A stretch of DNA of 64,000 bases, from the NCBI GenBank assembly GCA_002027195.1, contig MWJO01000029.1, positions 1 through 64,000 of the forward strand, written 5' to 3'. Source of the DNA: Streptomyces sp. GKU 895 (GTDB lineage Bacteria > Actinomycetota > Actinomycetes > Streptomycetales > Streptomycetaceae). Made by a program: the position numbers and the translations under genes. A model generated the notes under the pieces. The model was not told the origin of the DNA, searched no databases, and saw only the letters and a program-made list of their open reading frames with translations. Position 1 is the first letter of the stretch. Every line of letters begins with the position of its first letter. Positions 53,025 to 61,592 of the stretch are shown here, piece after piece.

Positions 53025-54284
53025 ATGCGCGATCACGAACCCGCCCCCTCCCTCCACGGGGACCGGCGACTGAGCACCAAAGAGGCCGCGGAGCTGCTGG
53101 GCGTGAAGCCCGAGACCGTGTACGCCTATGTCAGCCGCGGTCAGCTCAGCAGCCGACGCGTGCCCGGTGGCCGCGGCAGCACCTTCGACGCCAAGGAGGT
53201 GGAAACCCTCGCCCGGCGCAACAAGCGGGAGAGCGGCGGCAGTTCGGGCTCCGGCGGCGAGCTGTCGGTGCGGACCCGCATCACACTCATCGACGAGGAC
53301 CGGTACTACTTCCGGGGCGTGGACGCGACAGAGCTGGCCGCACGCCACTCCTACGAGGAGATCGCCGAGTGGCTCTGGACGGGGCGGATGCGGCCCGGCA
53401 CGACGTTCACCGCCCCCGAGGCCTCCGTCGCCGTCGCCCGCCGTGCCGTGGACGCCCTGCCCGAACACGCCTCGCCCACCGACCGGTTGCGGGTCGCCGC
53501 CATCGCCGCCGCGGCCGCGGACCCGTTGCGCTTCGACCTCTCCGAGGACGCGGTGCTGGGTACCGCGCGCGTCCTGATCCCCACGCTCGTCGCCGCCCTG
53601 CCGCCGGTGCGGAGCGGCCACCGCGACGAGGGTTCGCTGGCCCAGCGGCTGTGGGCGCGGCTCAGCGGGCGCACGCCCGACGAGGCCTCCCTGCGGGTCC
53701 TCGACACCGCCCTGGGCCTGCTCGTCGACCACGACCTCGCCGCCTCCACGCTCGCGGTGCGCGTCGCGGCCTCCGCCCGGGCGCACGCCTACGCGGCCGT
53801 ATCCGCCGGGCTCGGCGTGCTCGAAGGTCCACTCCACGGAGCGGCCAGCGGCCTCGCCCACCGGCTCCTGAACGACGTACTCGAACAAGGCGACGCGGGC
53901 CCCGTCATCGCCGACGAACTGCGGGCCGGGCGCCGTGTCCCCGGGCTCGGTCACCGGCTCTACCGCGGCGAAGACCCCCGCGCGCGTGCCTTGTTCGGCC
54001 TGCTGGAGGAGATCCCCCGGGCCGAACCCGCCCTTCTCGCGGCCCGCGACGTCGTCGCCACCACGGCCCGTCACACCCCGCTGCACGCCAACGTCGACCT
54101 GGCCCTCGCGGTGCTCACCGCCTCCTCGGGGATGCCCGCCACGGCCGGCGAGACGATCTTCGCCGTCGCCCGGACGGCGGGCTGGATCGCGCACGCCCTG
54201 GAGGAGTACGGCGAGCGCCCGCTGCGCATGCGGCCGAGCGGGCTCTATGTCGGCGCCAAGCCGCCTCAGCCCCTCCCCGAGTAG
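53025..54284 (+). CDS. Citrate synthase family protein with N-terminal DNA-binding domain
   Basis: 419 residues. Residues about 16-65 form a MerR/excisionase-like helix-turn-helix (LSTKEAAELLGVKPETVYAY, then SRGQLSSRRVPGG and FDAKEVETLARR). The rest is a citrate synthase fold with all three catalytic positions present: GPLHGAASG, LGHRLYRGEDPR and NVDLALAV. The fusion of an enzyme with a DNA-binding module suggests a regulator that senses oxaloacetate or acyl-CoA, or an enzyme that controls its own synthesis. ATG at 53025; a longer frame upstream would overlap the palindrome. Confidence 0.85.
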   Translation: MRDHEPAPSLHGDRRLSTKEAAELLGVKPETVYAYVSRGQLSSRRVPGGRGSTFDAKEVETLARRNKRESGGSSGSGGELSVRTRITLIDEDRYYFRGVDATELAARHSYEEIAEWLWTGRMRPGTTFTAPEASVAVARRAVDALPEHASPTDRLRVAAIAAAAADPLRFDLSEDAVLGTARVLIPTLVAALPPVRSGHRDEGSLAQRLWARLSGRTPDEASLRVLDTALGLLVDHDLAASTLAVRVAASARAHAYAAVSAGLGVLEGPLHGAASGLAHRLLNDVLEQGDAGPVIADELRAGRRVPGLGHRLYRGEDPRARALFGLLEEIPRAEPALLAARDVVATTARHTPLHANVDLALAVLTASSGMPATAGETIFAVARTAGWIAHALEEYGERPLRMRPSGLYVGAKPPQPLPE

Positions 54285-54319
54285 CGCTCCAGCGCGCCCG
54301 GAAGTCACCGTCGGGCAAG

Positions 54320-54338
54320 TCAGGTTAGGCTCACCTCT
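54320..54338 (+). promoter_or_regulatory. Iron box (DmdR1/IdeR-type) touching the start codon
   Basis: TCAGGTTAGGCTCACCTCT differs from the Streptomyces DmdR1 iron-box consensus TTAGGTTAGGCTCACCTAA at three outer bases. It ends directly before the GTG start at 54339, so bound repressor would cover the transcription start or ribosome site. Confidence 0.82.
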
Positions 54339-55282
54339 GTGAGTACGTGCTCAACCGTCTCCCGGGACCTCGACGAGCCCATCGCGGGCACCGCGGCCAC
54401 CGCCAGGACCTGGCTGCTCCTGGAACAGCCCGGCCCCTGGGGCGCCCACGCGCTCACGTCGAGCCATCTGGACCCCGTGCTGGGCCGCGCTCTGGAGAGG
54501 GCCGCGAAGGGCACGGGCGTCCGGGTCGCCCTCATCCGCCGCCCCGGACGGCACGCGGACTGCGGCACACCCTCCGCGCGCCAGGTGTACGTGTCCCACA
54601 CCGCCCCCGGCAGCACCTGGCTGCGCAGCGCCACGATCTGCGATCCGGAGCGCCTGCTCGACCTGGACTTCGCCGCGCTCGGCGCCGGCGACCACCGCAG
54701 TTTCGACGCGGCACTGGAGGGGCGGGCGCACACCGGGGCCCCGCTCGCCCTTGTCTGCACGAACGGCAAGCGCGACCGCTGCTGCGCCCTCCTGGGGCGG
54801 CCGCTCGCGGCCGAGCTGTCCAACTCCGGGGTCGAGGGCGTCTGGGAGGTCACCCATCTGGGTGGACATCGCTTCTCGCCGACGCTGCTCGTCCTGCCGT
54901 ACGGCTACGCGTACGGCCGCGTCGGGGCCCACGCCGTCGAGGAGATCCTGCGCAGCGCCCAGGACGGCCGGATCGTCGTGGCGGGGTGCCGCGGGAGCTC
55001 GGCCTGGGAGCGACCGGGGCAGGCCGCCGAGCTGGCCGTGCGTGCGGAGGCGGACGAGCACGCGGCGGACGCGCTGGTGGTCGTGCGGACGGAGGGCGCG
55101 GCACCGCGCTGGGAGGTGACCGTCGCCCACGTGGACGGGCGCCGCTGGCGGGTCGTCGTGGCCCAGGGCGCGTCACTGCCGCCCCGCGCGAGAGCTGCGG
55201 GACGTCGGTGCTCGGCTCGCCCGCGTGGATGGACGTGGTGGCGGTGCGGGAGTTGACCTCCCCCTCGGCGCTGGCGAGCTGA
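54339..55282 (+). CDS. Sucrase/ferredoxin-like family protein, frameshift near 55188
   Basis: About 314 residues. The family has a thioredoxin-like ferredoxin fold: WLLLEQPGPWGAHAL, then VCTNGKRDRCCALLGRPLA with the cysteines expected to bind a [2Fe-2S] cluster, THLGGHRFSPTLLVLPYG, and a C-terminal ESCGTSVLGSPAWMDV. One base is missing near 55188; restoring it joins ASLPPR to the ESCGTS end. The GTG start is followed by no obvious ribosome site because the iron box occupies that place, so the message may be leaderless. Role unknown but iron-regulated. Confidence 0.8.
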
Positions 55283-55317
55283 ACCAGCCGAACCACGTGG
55301 TCAAGGGTCTCGTCCAC

Positions 55318-55336
55318 TGATCAAGTGCGTTGATCA
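55318..55336. promoter_or_regulatory. Inverted repeat in the kinase promoter
   Basis: TGATCAA (55318-55324), five bases, TTGATCA (55330-55336). It lies 50-70 bases before the kinase start and is a likely operator. Confidence 0.6.
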
Positions 55337-55387
55337 AGAGATCCATGCCACACCCCTACGGGAGCCCGCACCCCTCCGCGTACCGTC

Positions 55388-57058
55388 ATGGGTATGAGCC
55401 GCCCCACTCCCCCCGCTCGACGCCTCCGCCTCGGGCTGCCGCGGCGGATGTTCTCGCAGGTGCTGCTGATGCAGCTCGCGATCGCCGCGGGAGTCACGGT
55501 GCTGGCGACCGGGCTGTTCCTCGCACCGCTCAGCAACCAGCTGGACGACCAGGCCATGCGCCGGGCCCTCGCCATCGCGCAGACGACCGCCGAGCAGCCG
55601 CAGATCGCGAAGGACCTGCAGACCACGCCCTACTCGGTCGACGGGCCGGTACAGAAGGAAGCCGAGCGGATCCGCAAGGCCACCAAGGCCGAGTACGTCG
55701 TGATCATGAACAAGGACGGCGTCCGCTGGTCGCACACGGACCCCGAGGAGATCGGCGGGAAGGTCTCGACCGACCCCGCGCGGGCGCTCGCGGGCGAGGA
55801 GGTCATGGAGATCGACGAGGGGACCCTCGGCCGCTCGGCCCGCGGCAAGGTGCCCCTGCGCGACAGCGACGGGAACATCATCGGAGCGGTTTCGGTCGGC
55901 ATCGCGTACGACAGCGTCCGGGCCCGCCTGATCCACGCCATCCCGGGCCTGCTCGCCTACGCCGGCGGCGCCCTGGCCGTCGGCGCGCTGGCCGCCTGGC
56001 TGATCTCCCGGCGAGTCCAGCGGCAGACCCGGGACCTGGCCTTCTCCGACATCTCGGCGCTGCTCGCGGAGCGCGAGGCGATGCTGCACGGCATCAGGGA
56101 GGGCGTCGTCGCCCTCGACCGCACCGGCCGCGTCCGGCTCCTCAACGACGAGGCACAGCGGCTGCTGGGCATCGGCGACGAGGCTGTGGGCCGCTCCCCC
56201 GACGAGGCGCTCGGCGCGGGCCGTACGGCCGACGTGCTGGCCGGCCGGGTGACGGGCACCGACCTGCTCACCGTCCGCGGCCAGCGGGTCCTGATCGCCA
56301 ACCGCATGCCTACCGACGACGGCGGCGCCGTCGCGACCCTGCGCGACCGTACGGAACTGGAGCAGCTCGGCCGCGAGCTCGACTCCACGCGCGGGCTGAT
56401 CGACGCCCTGCGCGCCCAGGACCACGAGCACGCCAACCGCATGCACACACTGCTCGGACTGCTCGAACTGGAGATGTACGACGACGCCGTGGAGTTCGTC
56501 GGGGAGGTGGTCGGCGACCACCGTGCGACGGCGGAACAGGTCACCGAGAAGATCAAGGATCCGCTGCTCGCCGCGCTGCTGGTGGGCAAGGCGACCGTCG
56601 CGGCGGAGCGCGGAGTCGCCCTGTGGATCTCGGACCGCACATGGCTCCCGGACCGGCTGATCGACCCCAGGGGCATCGTCACGGTGGTCGGCAATCTGGT
56701 CGACAACGCGCTGGACGCCGTAGGAGGCAAGCCGCATGCGCGCGTGGAGGTGGAGTTGCGCGCCGAGGGCCGTACCGCCGTTCTCAGGGTGCGGGACACG
56801 GGGCCCGGCATTCCGGCGGAGCAGCGCGAACTGGTCTTCACGGAAGGGTGGTCCACGAAGAAGCCGCCCGCGCACGGCAAGCGCGGCATCGGGCTCTCCC
56901 TGGTGCGGCGGCTGGCCGAACGGCAGGGTGGCAGCGCCGCCGTGAGCGAGGCCGAGGGCGGGGGCGCGGAGTTCGTCGTCGTCCTTCCCGAGGCGCTGGC
57001 GGGGGACGATCTGGAGCCCGCGCTGACCGTTCCGGCCGCCCCCGAGGAGGAGTCGTGA
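55388..57058 (+). CDS. CitA/DcuS-type sensor histidine kinase
   Basis: 556 residues. Membrane helices at about 27-49 and 187-207 enclose an extracytoplasmic PAS-like sensor of the citrate/C4-dicarboxylate type. A cytoplasmic PAS domain with ISALLAEREAMLHGIREGVV follows, then the dimerisation helix with QDHEHANRMHTLLGLLELE and the ATPase domain with NLVDNALDAVGG, DTGPGIP and GIGLSLVRR. The regulator gene overlaps its stop. The ligand is probably a di- or tricarboxylate but could be another organic acid. Confidence 0.88.
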   Translation: MGMSRPTPPARRLRLGLPRRMFSQVLLMQLAIAAGVTVLATGLFLAPLSNQLDDQAMRRALAIAQTTAEQPQIAKDLQTTPYSVDGPVQKEAERIRKATKAEYVVIMNKDGVRWSHTDPEEIGGKVSTDPARALAGEEVMEIDEGTLGRSARGKVPLRDSDGNIIGAVSVGIAYDSVRARLIHAIPGLLAYAGGALAVGALAAWLISRRVQRQTRDLAFSDISALLAEREAMLHGIREGVVALDRTGRVRLLNDEAQRLLGIGDEAVGRSPDEALGAGRTADVLAGRVTGTDLLTVRGQRVLIANRMPTDDGGAVATLRDRTELEQLGRELDSTRGLIDALRAQDHEHANRMHTLLGLLELEMYDDAVEFVGEVVGDHRATAEQVTEKIKDPLLAALLVGKATVAAERGVALWISDRTWLPDRLIDPRGIVTVVGNLVDNALDAVGGKPHARVEVELRAEGRTAVLRVRDTGPGIPAEQRELVFTEGWSTKKPPAHGKRGIGLSLVRRLAERQGGSAAVSEAEGGGAEFVVVLPEALAGDDLEPALTVPAAPEEES

Positions 57059-57738
57059 TGATCGAGGTCCTGGTCGTGGACGACGACACGCGGGTCGCGC
57101 GGGTCAACGCCGCCTACGTCGAGAAGGTCGCGGGCTTCCATGTGGCGGGCGAGGCGCACAGCGCGGCGGAGGCGCTGCGCCAGGTGGAACTGCTGCCCCG
57201 TGTCGACCTGGTCCTCATGGACCACTACCTGCCCGACGAGACGGGTCTGTCGGTCGTCCAGGAGATGCGCCGCCGTGGCCACCAGACCGACGTGATCATG
57301 GTGACGGCGGCCCGGGACATCACGACCGTGCAGGCCGCGATGCGCCACGGCGCGCTGCAGTACCTGGTCAAGCCGTTCGCGTTCGCAGGGCTGCGCGCCA
57401 AGCTGGAGGCGTACGCCGAGCTGCGTCGCACGCTCGACGGCGGGGGCGAGGCGGAGCAGGCGGAGGTGGACCGCATCTTCGGGGCGCTGTCCATGCCGTC
57501 CGAGCCCGACCTGCCCAAGGGCCACTCCCCCACGACCGCGGAGCTCGTCCGGCAGTCCCTGATGCACGCGGAAGGGCCGTTGTCGGCCCAGGAGATCGCC
57601 GAGCGGACGGGAGTGAGCCGGCAGACCGCCCAGCGCTATCTGAAGCTCCTGGAGCGCACCGGACGGGCCCGGCTCACGCTCAAGTACGGCGACGCGGGCC
57701 GCCCGGAACACCGTTACGTGTGGGCGACCCGCGCCTGA
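57058..57738 (+). CDS. CitB/DcuR-type response regulator
   Basis: 226 residues. Receiver with D55 in LVLMDHYLPDETG and a C-terminal helix-turn-helix GPLSAQEIAERTGVSRQTAQ. Its ATG overlaps the kinase stop (GTGATG), with GGAGGAG upstream, so kinase and regulator are made together. It should bind promoters of organic-acid transport genes. A weak hairpin follows at 57738-57777. Confidence 0.9.
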   Translation: MIEVLVVDDDTRVARVNAAYVEKVAGFHVAGEAHSAAEALRQVELLPRVDLVLMDHYLPDETGLSVVQEMRRRGHQTDVIMVTAARDITTVQAAMRHGALQYLVKPFAFAGLRAKLEAYAELRRTLDGGGEAEQAEVDRIFGALSMPSEPDLPKGHSPTTAELVRQSLMHAEGPLSAQEIAERTGVSRQTAQRYLKLLERTGRARLTLKYGDAGRPEHRYVWATRA

Positions 57739-57777
57739 GGGCACGGCCCGTGGGGGCGGGGGAAGGAACCGTGCCCT
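57738..57777 (+). terminator. Possible terminator after the response regulator
   Basis: AGGGCACGG (57738-57746) can pair with CCGTGCCCT (57769-57777) over a purine-rich 22-base loop. It is weaker than the other hairpins in the window. Confidence 0.5.
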
Positions 57778-57807
57778 ACCTCTATACGGATGCCGGCGTC
57801 GCGGACT

Positions 57808-58863
57808 TCAGTCGGTGACCTTGTCCACGAACTCGGTCGTGTACGTCTTGTCGAGGTCGACGTCGGCCTTCTGGACGGCGGGGTTGAACGCCTTGAGCAC
57901 CTTCTCGACGGTCTCGGGGCCGTTCTTGGGCATCACCCCGTCGTCCGTGAACATCGGCAAGGTGCTCTCGATGGCCGAGGCGTAGAGGACCTTGTTGCCC
58001 TGGGAGTAGTCGGCGGGCATCTTGTCGGCGATCTCGCTCGCGCTGTGCGTGGACATCCACTTGAGCGTCTTGACGAATGCATTGACCATCTTCTGGACGG
58101 TGTCCTTGTGTGCATTCACCCAGTCCGTCTGCATGTACAGACTTGACGAGGGATACGGGCCGCCGAGCGCCGCCTGCGATCCCGCGGGCGTGCGCATGTC
58201 CAGGAGAACCTTGCCCGCCTTCTTGGCCAGGATGTTCGCGACGGTCGGGTCCGTCGTCATGCCGCCGTCGATCGCGCCCTGCTGGAGCGCCGAGATGAAG
58301 GTCGGTCCGGCGCCGACGGCGACCGGGGTGAACTCGCTGACCTTCACGCCGTTCTTGACGGCGAGGTACTTGGTCAGGAAGTCGGTCGACGAGCCGAGGC
58401 CGGTGACGCCGAGCTTCTTCCCCTTGAAGTCCTTGGGCGAGGTGATGTCGTCGGCCTTCTTGGTGGACACGATCTCCACCTCGCCGGGCGCGTGCGAGAA
58501 CTGCACCACGGACTCGACGTGCTTGCCCTTCACTTGGAGGTCGAGCGTGTGGTCGTAGAAGCCGACCGCGCCCTGGACCTGGCCGGAGACGAGCGCGGTC
58601 TCGGCCTGGACACCGGCGGGTTCGCTCAGGAGCTCCACGTCCAGGCCCTCGGCGTCGAAGTAGCCGAGCCGCTGGGTGAGCATCGCGGGCAGGTAGATGA
58701 CCTTGTCCAGGCCACCGACCATGATCTTGACCTTCGTCCCCTTGCCGTCGCCCTTGCTGCCGGAGGAGGCGGTACTGGCCGCGTCATTGGCACAGGCGGT
58801 GAGGGAGGAGAGGGCGAGCAGGCCGGCGGCGGCCATAGCGGAGTATCTGGCGGTCTTGCGCAT
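57808..58863 (-). CDS. ABC transporter substrate-binding lipoprotein (NMT1/SsuA-like)
   Basis: 351 residues. Lipoprotein signal with lipobox LTAC (Cys24). The mature part has the NMT1/THI5 and SsuA fold: GLDKVIYLPAMLTQRLGYF, AGVQAETALVSGQVQGAVGF, PKDFKGKKLGVTGLGSSTDF. It binds the solute outside the membrane for the permease and ATPase genes upstream. Such importers take up sulfonates, nitrate, thiamine precursors or aromatic acids; the actual ligand is open. Confidence 0.87.
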   Translation of the reverse strand: MRKTARYSAMAAAGLLALSSLTACANDAASTASSGSKGDGKGTKVKIMVGGLDKVIYLPAMLTQRLGYFDAEGLDVELLSEPAGVQAETALVSGQVQGAVGFYDHTLDLQVKGKHVESVVQFSHAPGEVEIVSTKKADDITSPKDFKGKKLGVTGLGSSTDFLTKYLAVKNGVKVSEFTPVAVGAGPTFISALQQGAIDGGMTTDPTVANILAKKAGKVLLDMRTPAGSQAALGGPYPSSSLYMQTDWVNAHKDTVQKMVNAFVKTLKWMSTHSASEIADKMPADYSQGNKVLYASAIESTLPMFTDDGVMPKNGPETVEKVLKAFNPAVQKADVDLDKTYTTEFVDKVTD

Positions 58864-58921
58864 GAGGGTTCACGTCCTTGTGAAGGGGAGGAGGCGAAGG
58901 GAGGAGCGGGAACGGCTCGGG

Positions 58922-59788
58922 TCAGCTGTCCGAACCCGTCGGCTTCCAGCGGAAGATGCGGCGCTCGGCGAAGGTGAGCAGCCCTTCGGCGACGAGCGCG
59001 ACGACGGCGAGGATGACCATCGCGGCGTACACACCGGCCGCGTTGAACGTGCCCTGTGACTGCGCGACGAGCAGGCCGATGCCCTTCGTGGCGCCGATGT
59101 ACTCGCCGACGATGGCGCCGATGAGGGCGAAGCCGAAGCTGACGTGGAGGCTGGTGAAGATCCACGAGGTCGCGGACGGGATGACCACCTGAAGCGTCAC
59201 CCGCCGGTCGCTCGCGCCGAGGATGCGCGCGTTGGCCACCAGGTTGCGGTCGACCTCACGGGCGCCCTGGAAGGCGTTGAAGAACACCGGGAAGAAGACG
59301 AGCACGACCGCGGACGCGACCTTGGAGGCGGGGCCGAGGCCGAACCAGATCACGAAGATGGGTGCGAGGACGATCCTGGGGATCGAGTTGAGCACCTTGA
59401 TGTATGGACCAAGGACATCGGCGAGAAAGGTGATCCGCCCCAGAGCAATGCCGAACACCACACCGGCGGCCACCCCGAAGACCCAGCCGAGCAGCGCCTC
59501 GTGGAGCGTGTACCAGATCTGTTCGCCCAAGGACCCGAGCGCGGTCCCGTGTGTCACCCAGGTCCAGATCTGGTCCCAGATCTTCGAGGGCATCGAGAAG
59601 TTGAACGGATCGATGACGTCGGCACGCGCGAGCACCTCCCACAGCCCGAGGACGGTGATCAGGAGCAGCGCCCGCGAGGCCGCGACGACGATCTTGCGTC
59701 TGCGGGCGGCACGCGCGCGTGAATGGGCGCGGTCCGGCGGCGTCTTGGCCGTGTCGACGACCGGTGTGCTGAGAACCTCAGGCGACAT
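58922..59788 (-). CDS. ABC transporter permease (SsuC/TauC-like)
   Basis: 288 residues, six membrane helices, with the EAA-type loop RNLVANARILGASDRRVTLQ facing the ATPase. Start at ATG 59788, overlapping the end of the ATPase gene by eleven bases; an ATG nine bases earlier is also possible. Part of an ATPase-permease-binding protein operon. Confidence 0.88.
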   Translation of the reverse strand: MSPEVLSTPVVDTAKTPPDRAHSRARAARRRKIVVAASRALLLITVLGLWEVLARADVIDPFNFSMPSKIWDQIWTWVTHGTALGSLGEQIWYTLHEALLGWVFGVAAGVVFGIALGRITFLADVLGPYIKVLNSIPRIVLAPIFVIWFGLGPASKVASAVVLVFFPVFFNAFQGAREVDRNLVANARILGASDRRVTLQVVIPSATSWIFTSLHVSFGFALIGAIVGEYIGATKGIGLLVAQSQGTFNAAGVYAAMVILAVVALVAEGLLTFAERRIFRWKPTGSDS

Positions 59789-60593
59789 GGGCGGCACCCC
59801 TCTCGCGCGTGATGCGGACCTCTTCGCCGAGGGACTCCCAGATCTCCCGGTAGATCTCGATGAACCGCGGCTCCAGGCGCACCGACTCGACCTTGCGCGG
59901 GCGCGGCAGGTCGATGTCGAACACGTGCTTGACGGTGGCCGGCCCGGCTGTCATCACGACGACCCGGTCGGCCAGCGCGATGGACTCCTCCAGGTCGTGG
60001 GTGACGAACACGACGGAGGCGCCGGTGCCCTCCCACAGCTCCAGCAGTTCGTCCGACATCAGGGCCCGGGTCTGCACGTCGAGCGCTGAGAACGGCTCGT
60101 CCATGAGCAGGATCTCGGGATCGTTGACGAAGGTCGCGGCGAGCGCGACGCGCTTGCGCTGCCCGCCGGACAGCTGATGCGGATAACGGTCCTCGAAGGC
60201 CGACAGCCCGACCCGGGCCAGCCACTCACGCGCCTTCCGCTTCGCCTCGGCCTTCGGCGCACCACGGAACCGTGGGCCCGCCATCACATTGGACAGGACC
60301 GTGCGCCAGGGAAAGGTGGCGTCCTGCTGGAAGACGAACCCGACCTTGTCCCCTACTCCGCGGACCGGTTCCCCGGCGACCACGACCTCGCCGTCGGTGG
60401 GTTCTTCGAGGCCGCTGACCAGGGTCAACGTGGTCGACTTGCCGCAGCCGGTGGGGCCGACGACGGCCACGAACTCGCCACGCCGGACCGTGAGATCAAG
60501 TCCCCGGACCGCCGTGTGCAGGGCCCCCGACGGGGTCCTGAACGTCTTGCTCGCGCCCCGCAGCTCGATGGCGGGGCTGGTGTCTGCGCTCAT
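59778..60593 (-). CDS. ABC transporter ATP-binding protein (SsuB/TauB-like)
   Basis: 271 residues. Walker A VVGPTGCGKSTTL, Q-loop GFVFQQDATFPWRT, signature LSGGQRKRVALA, Walker B ILLMDEPFSALD, switch VTHDLEES. Powers import with the permease and lipoprotein. First gene of the operon; its promoter shares the 161-base gap with a divergent response regulator. Confidence 0.92.
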   Translation of the reverse strand: MSADTSPAIELRGASKTFRTPSGALHTAVRGLDLTVRRGEFVAVVGPTGCGKSTTLTLVSGLEEPTDGEVVVAGEPVRGVGDKVGFVFQQDATFPWRTVLSNVMAGPRFRGAPKAEAKRKAREWLARVGLSAFEDRYPHQLSGGQRKRVALAATFVNDPEILLMDEPFSALDVQTRALMSDELLELWEGTGASVVFVTHDLEESIALADRVVVMTAGPATVKHVFDIDLPRPRKVESVRLEPRFIEIYREIWESLGEEVRITRERGAAHVA

Positions 60594-60653
60594 GGCCGGG
60601 GACGGTAGGTGCGACCCGGGTCACAGCATCAGCCTTCTGAGCGCATGCCGTTC

Positions 60654-60701
60654 TTTTGCTTGCAACAGCCTGTTGTGCTCGTTTTGCTCGCGCTACAACA
60701 G
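60654..60701. promoter_or_regulatory. Repeated operator-like sequence between importer and regulator
   Basis: TTTTGCTTGCAACAG (60654-60668) is echoed by TTTTGCTCG (60682-60690) plus CAACAG (60696-60701). The first copy overlaps the perfect palindrome CAACAGCCTGTTG (60663-60675). The site is shared by two divergent genes and could be bound by either response regulator. Confidence 0.65.
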
Positions 60702-60754
60702 CGGAGCCGAAACACGGGCTTAACGCCCGCCAGGCCTTGACAGAAAGAGGCCCG

Positions 60755-61447
60755 ATGATTGACGTCCTGGTCGTGGACGACGACTTCCGCGTTGCCGAGA
60801 TCAACGCCAAGTACGTGGGAAAGGTTCCCGGTTTCCGGGTCGCCGCCCGCGCCCACACCGCCGCGCAAGCCCTGGCGACCGTCCAGCGCGGCACCATCGA
60901 CCTGGTCCTGCTCGACCACTACCTGCCCGACCAGACGGGCCTCGAACTCGTGCACCGCATGCGGGAACAGGGCCACGGCACCGACGTCATCATGATCACC
61001 GCCGCGGGCGATGTCACGACCGTCCAGACCGCGATGCGCCTGGGCGCCCTGCACTACCTGGTCAAACCGTTCACCTTCACCGCGCTGCGCTCCCGCCTCG
61101 ACTCCTACGCAGCCCTGCGCCGCACCGTCGACCGCGTCGGCGGCCGCGGCGTCGCCGGCCAGGAACAGGTCGACCGGATCTTCGGCGCCCTGCGCACCAC
61201 GCCCGCCCCGCCCTCACCGGGCCTGCCCAGCGGCCACTCGGAACCGACGACCGACCTCATCTGCCATGTCCTCCACCACGCCGACCACCCCCTGTCCGCC
61301 CACGAGGTCGCCGCCGAGACGGGCCTGAGCCGCTCCACAGCCCAGCGCTACCTCCGCCACCTCGAACAGGCCGGCCGCCTCCGCCTCTCCCTCAAGTACG
61401 GCGACACGGGCCGCCCGGAACACCGCTACGCGTGGGTGGCGCCGTAG
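60755..61447 (+). CDS. Orphan CitB/DcuR-type response regulator
   Basis: 230 residues, clearly paralogous to the regulator at 57058-57738. Receiver with D54 in LVLLDHYLPDQTG, helix-turn-helix HPLSAHEVAAETGLSRSTAQ, and the same GDTGRPEHRYAW end. No kinase gene is adjacent, so it may be served by the CitA-type kinase about 4 kb away. Divergent from the importer operon, over which it probably presides. Confidence 0.88.
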   Translation: MIDVLVVDDDFRVAEINAKYVGKVPGFRVAARAHTAAQALATVQRGTIDLVLLDHYLPDQTGLELVHRMREQGHGTDVIMITAAGDVTTVQTAMRLGALHYLVKPFTFTALRSRLDSYAALRRTVDRVGGRGVAGQEQVDRIFGALRTTPAPPSPGLPSGHSEPTTDLICHVLHHADHPLSAHEVAAETGLSRSTAQRYLRHLEQAGRLRLSLKYGDTGRPEHRYAWVAP

Positions 61448-61485
61448 GCGTACGGCTGCGGCTCCGACCGTCGTACGCGGATGAA

Positions 61486-61583
61486 GGCGCCGTACGACGA
61501 TGAGGGCGCGCCGTACGCCTGTACGGGAGCCCTACGGCGATGAAGACGCGGTACGCCGACCAGGGCGCCGTACGACGATGAGG
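61486..61583. repeat. Direct repeats between two convergent genes
   Basis: GGCGCCGTACGACGATGAGG appears near 61486 and again near 61564, with decayed copies (CCTACGGCGATGAAGACG) between them. The stretch is non-coding. It separates the regulator and symporter genes, which are convergent. Confidence 0.7.
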
Positions 61584-61592
61584 ACGCCGCCT

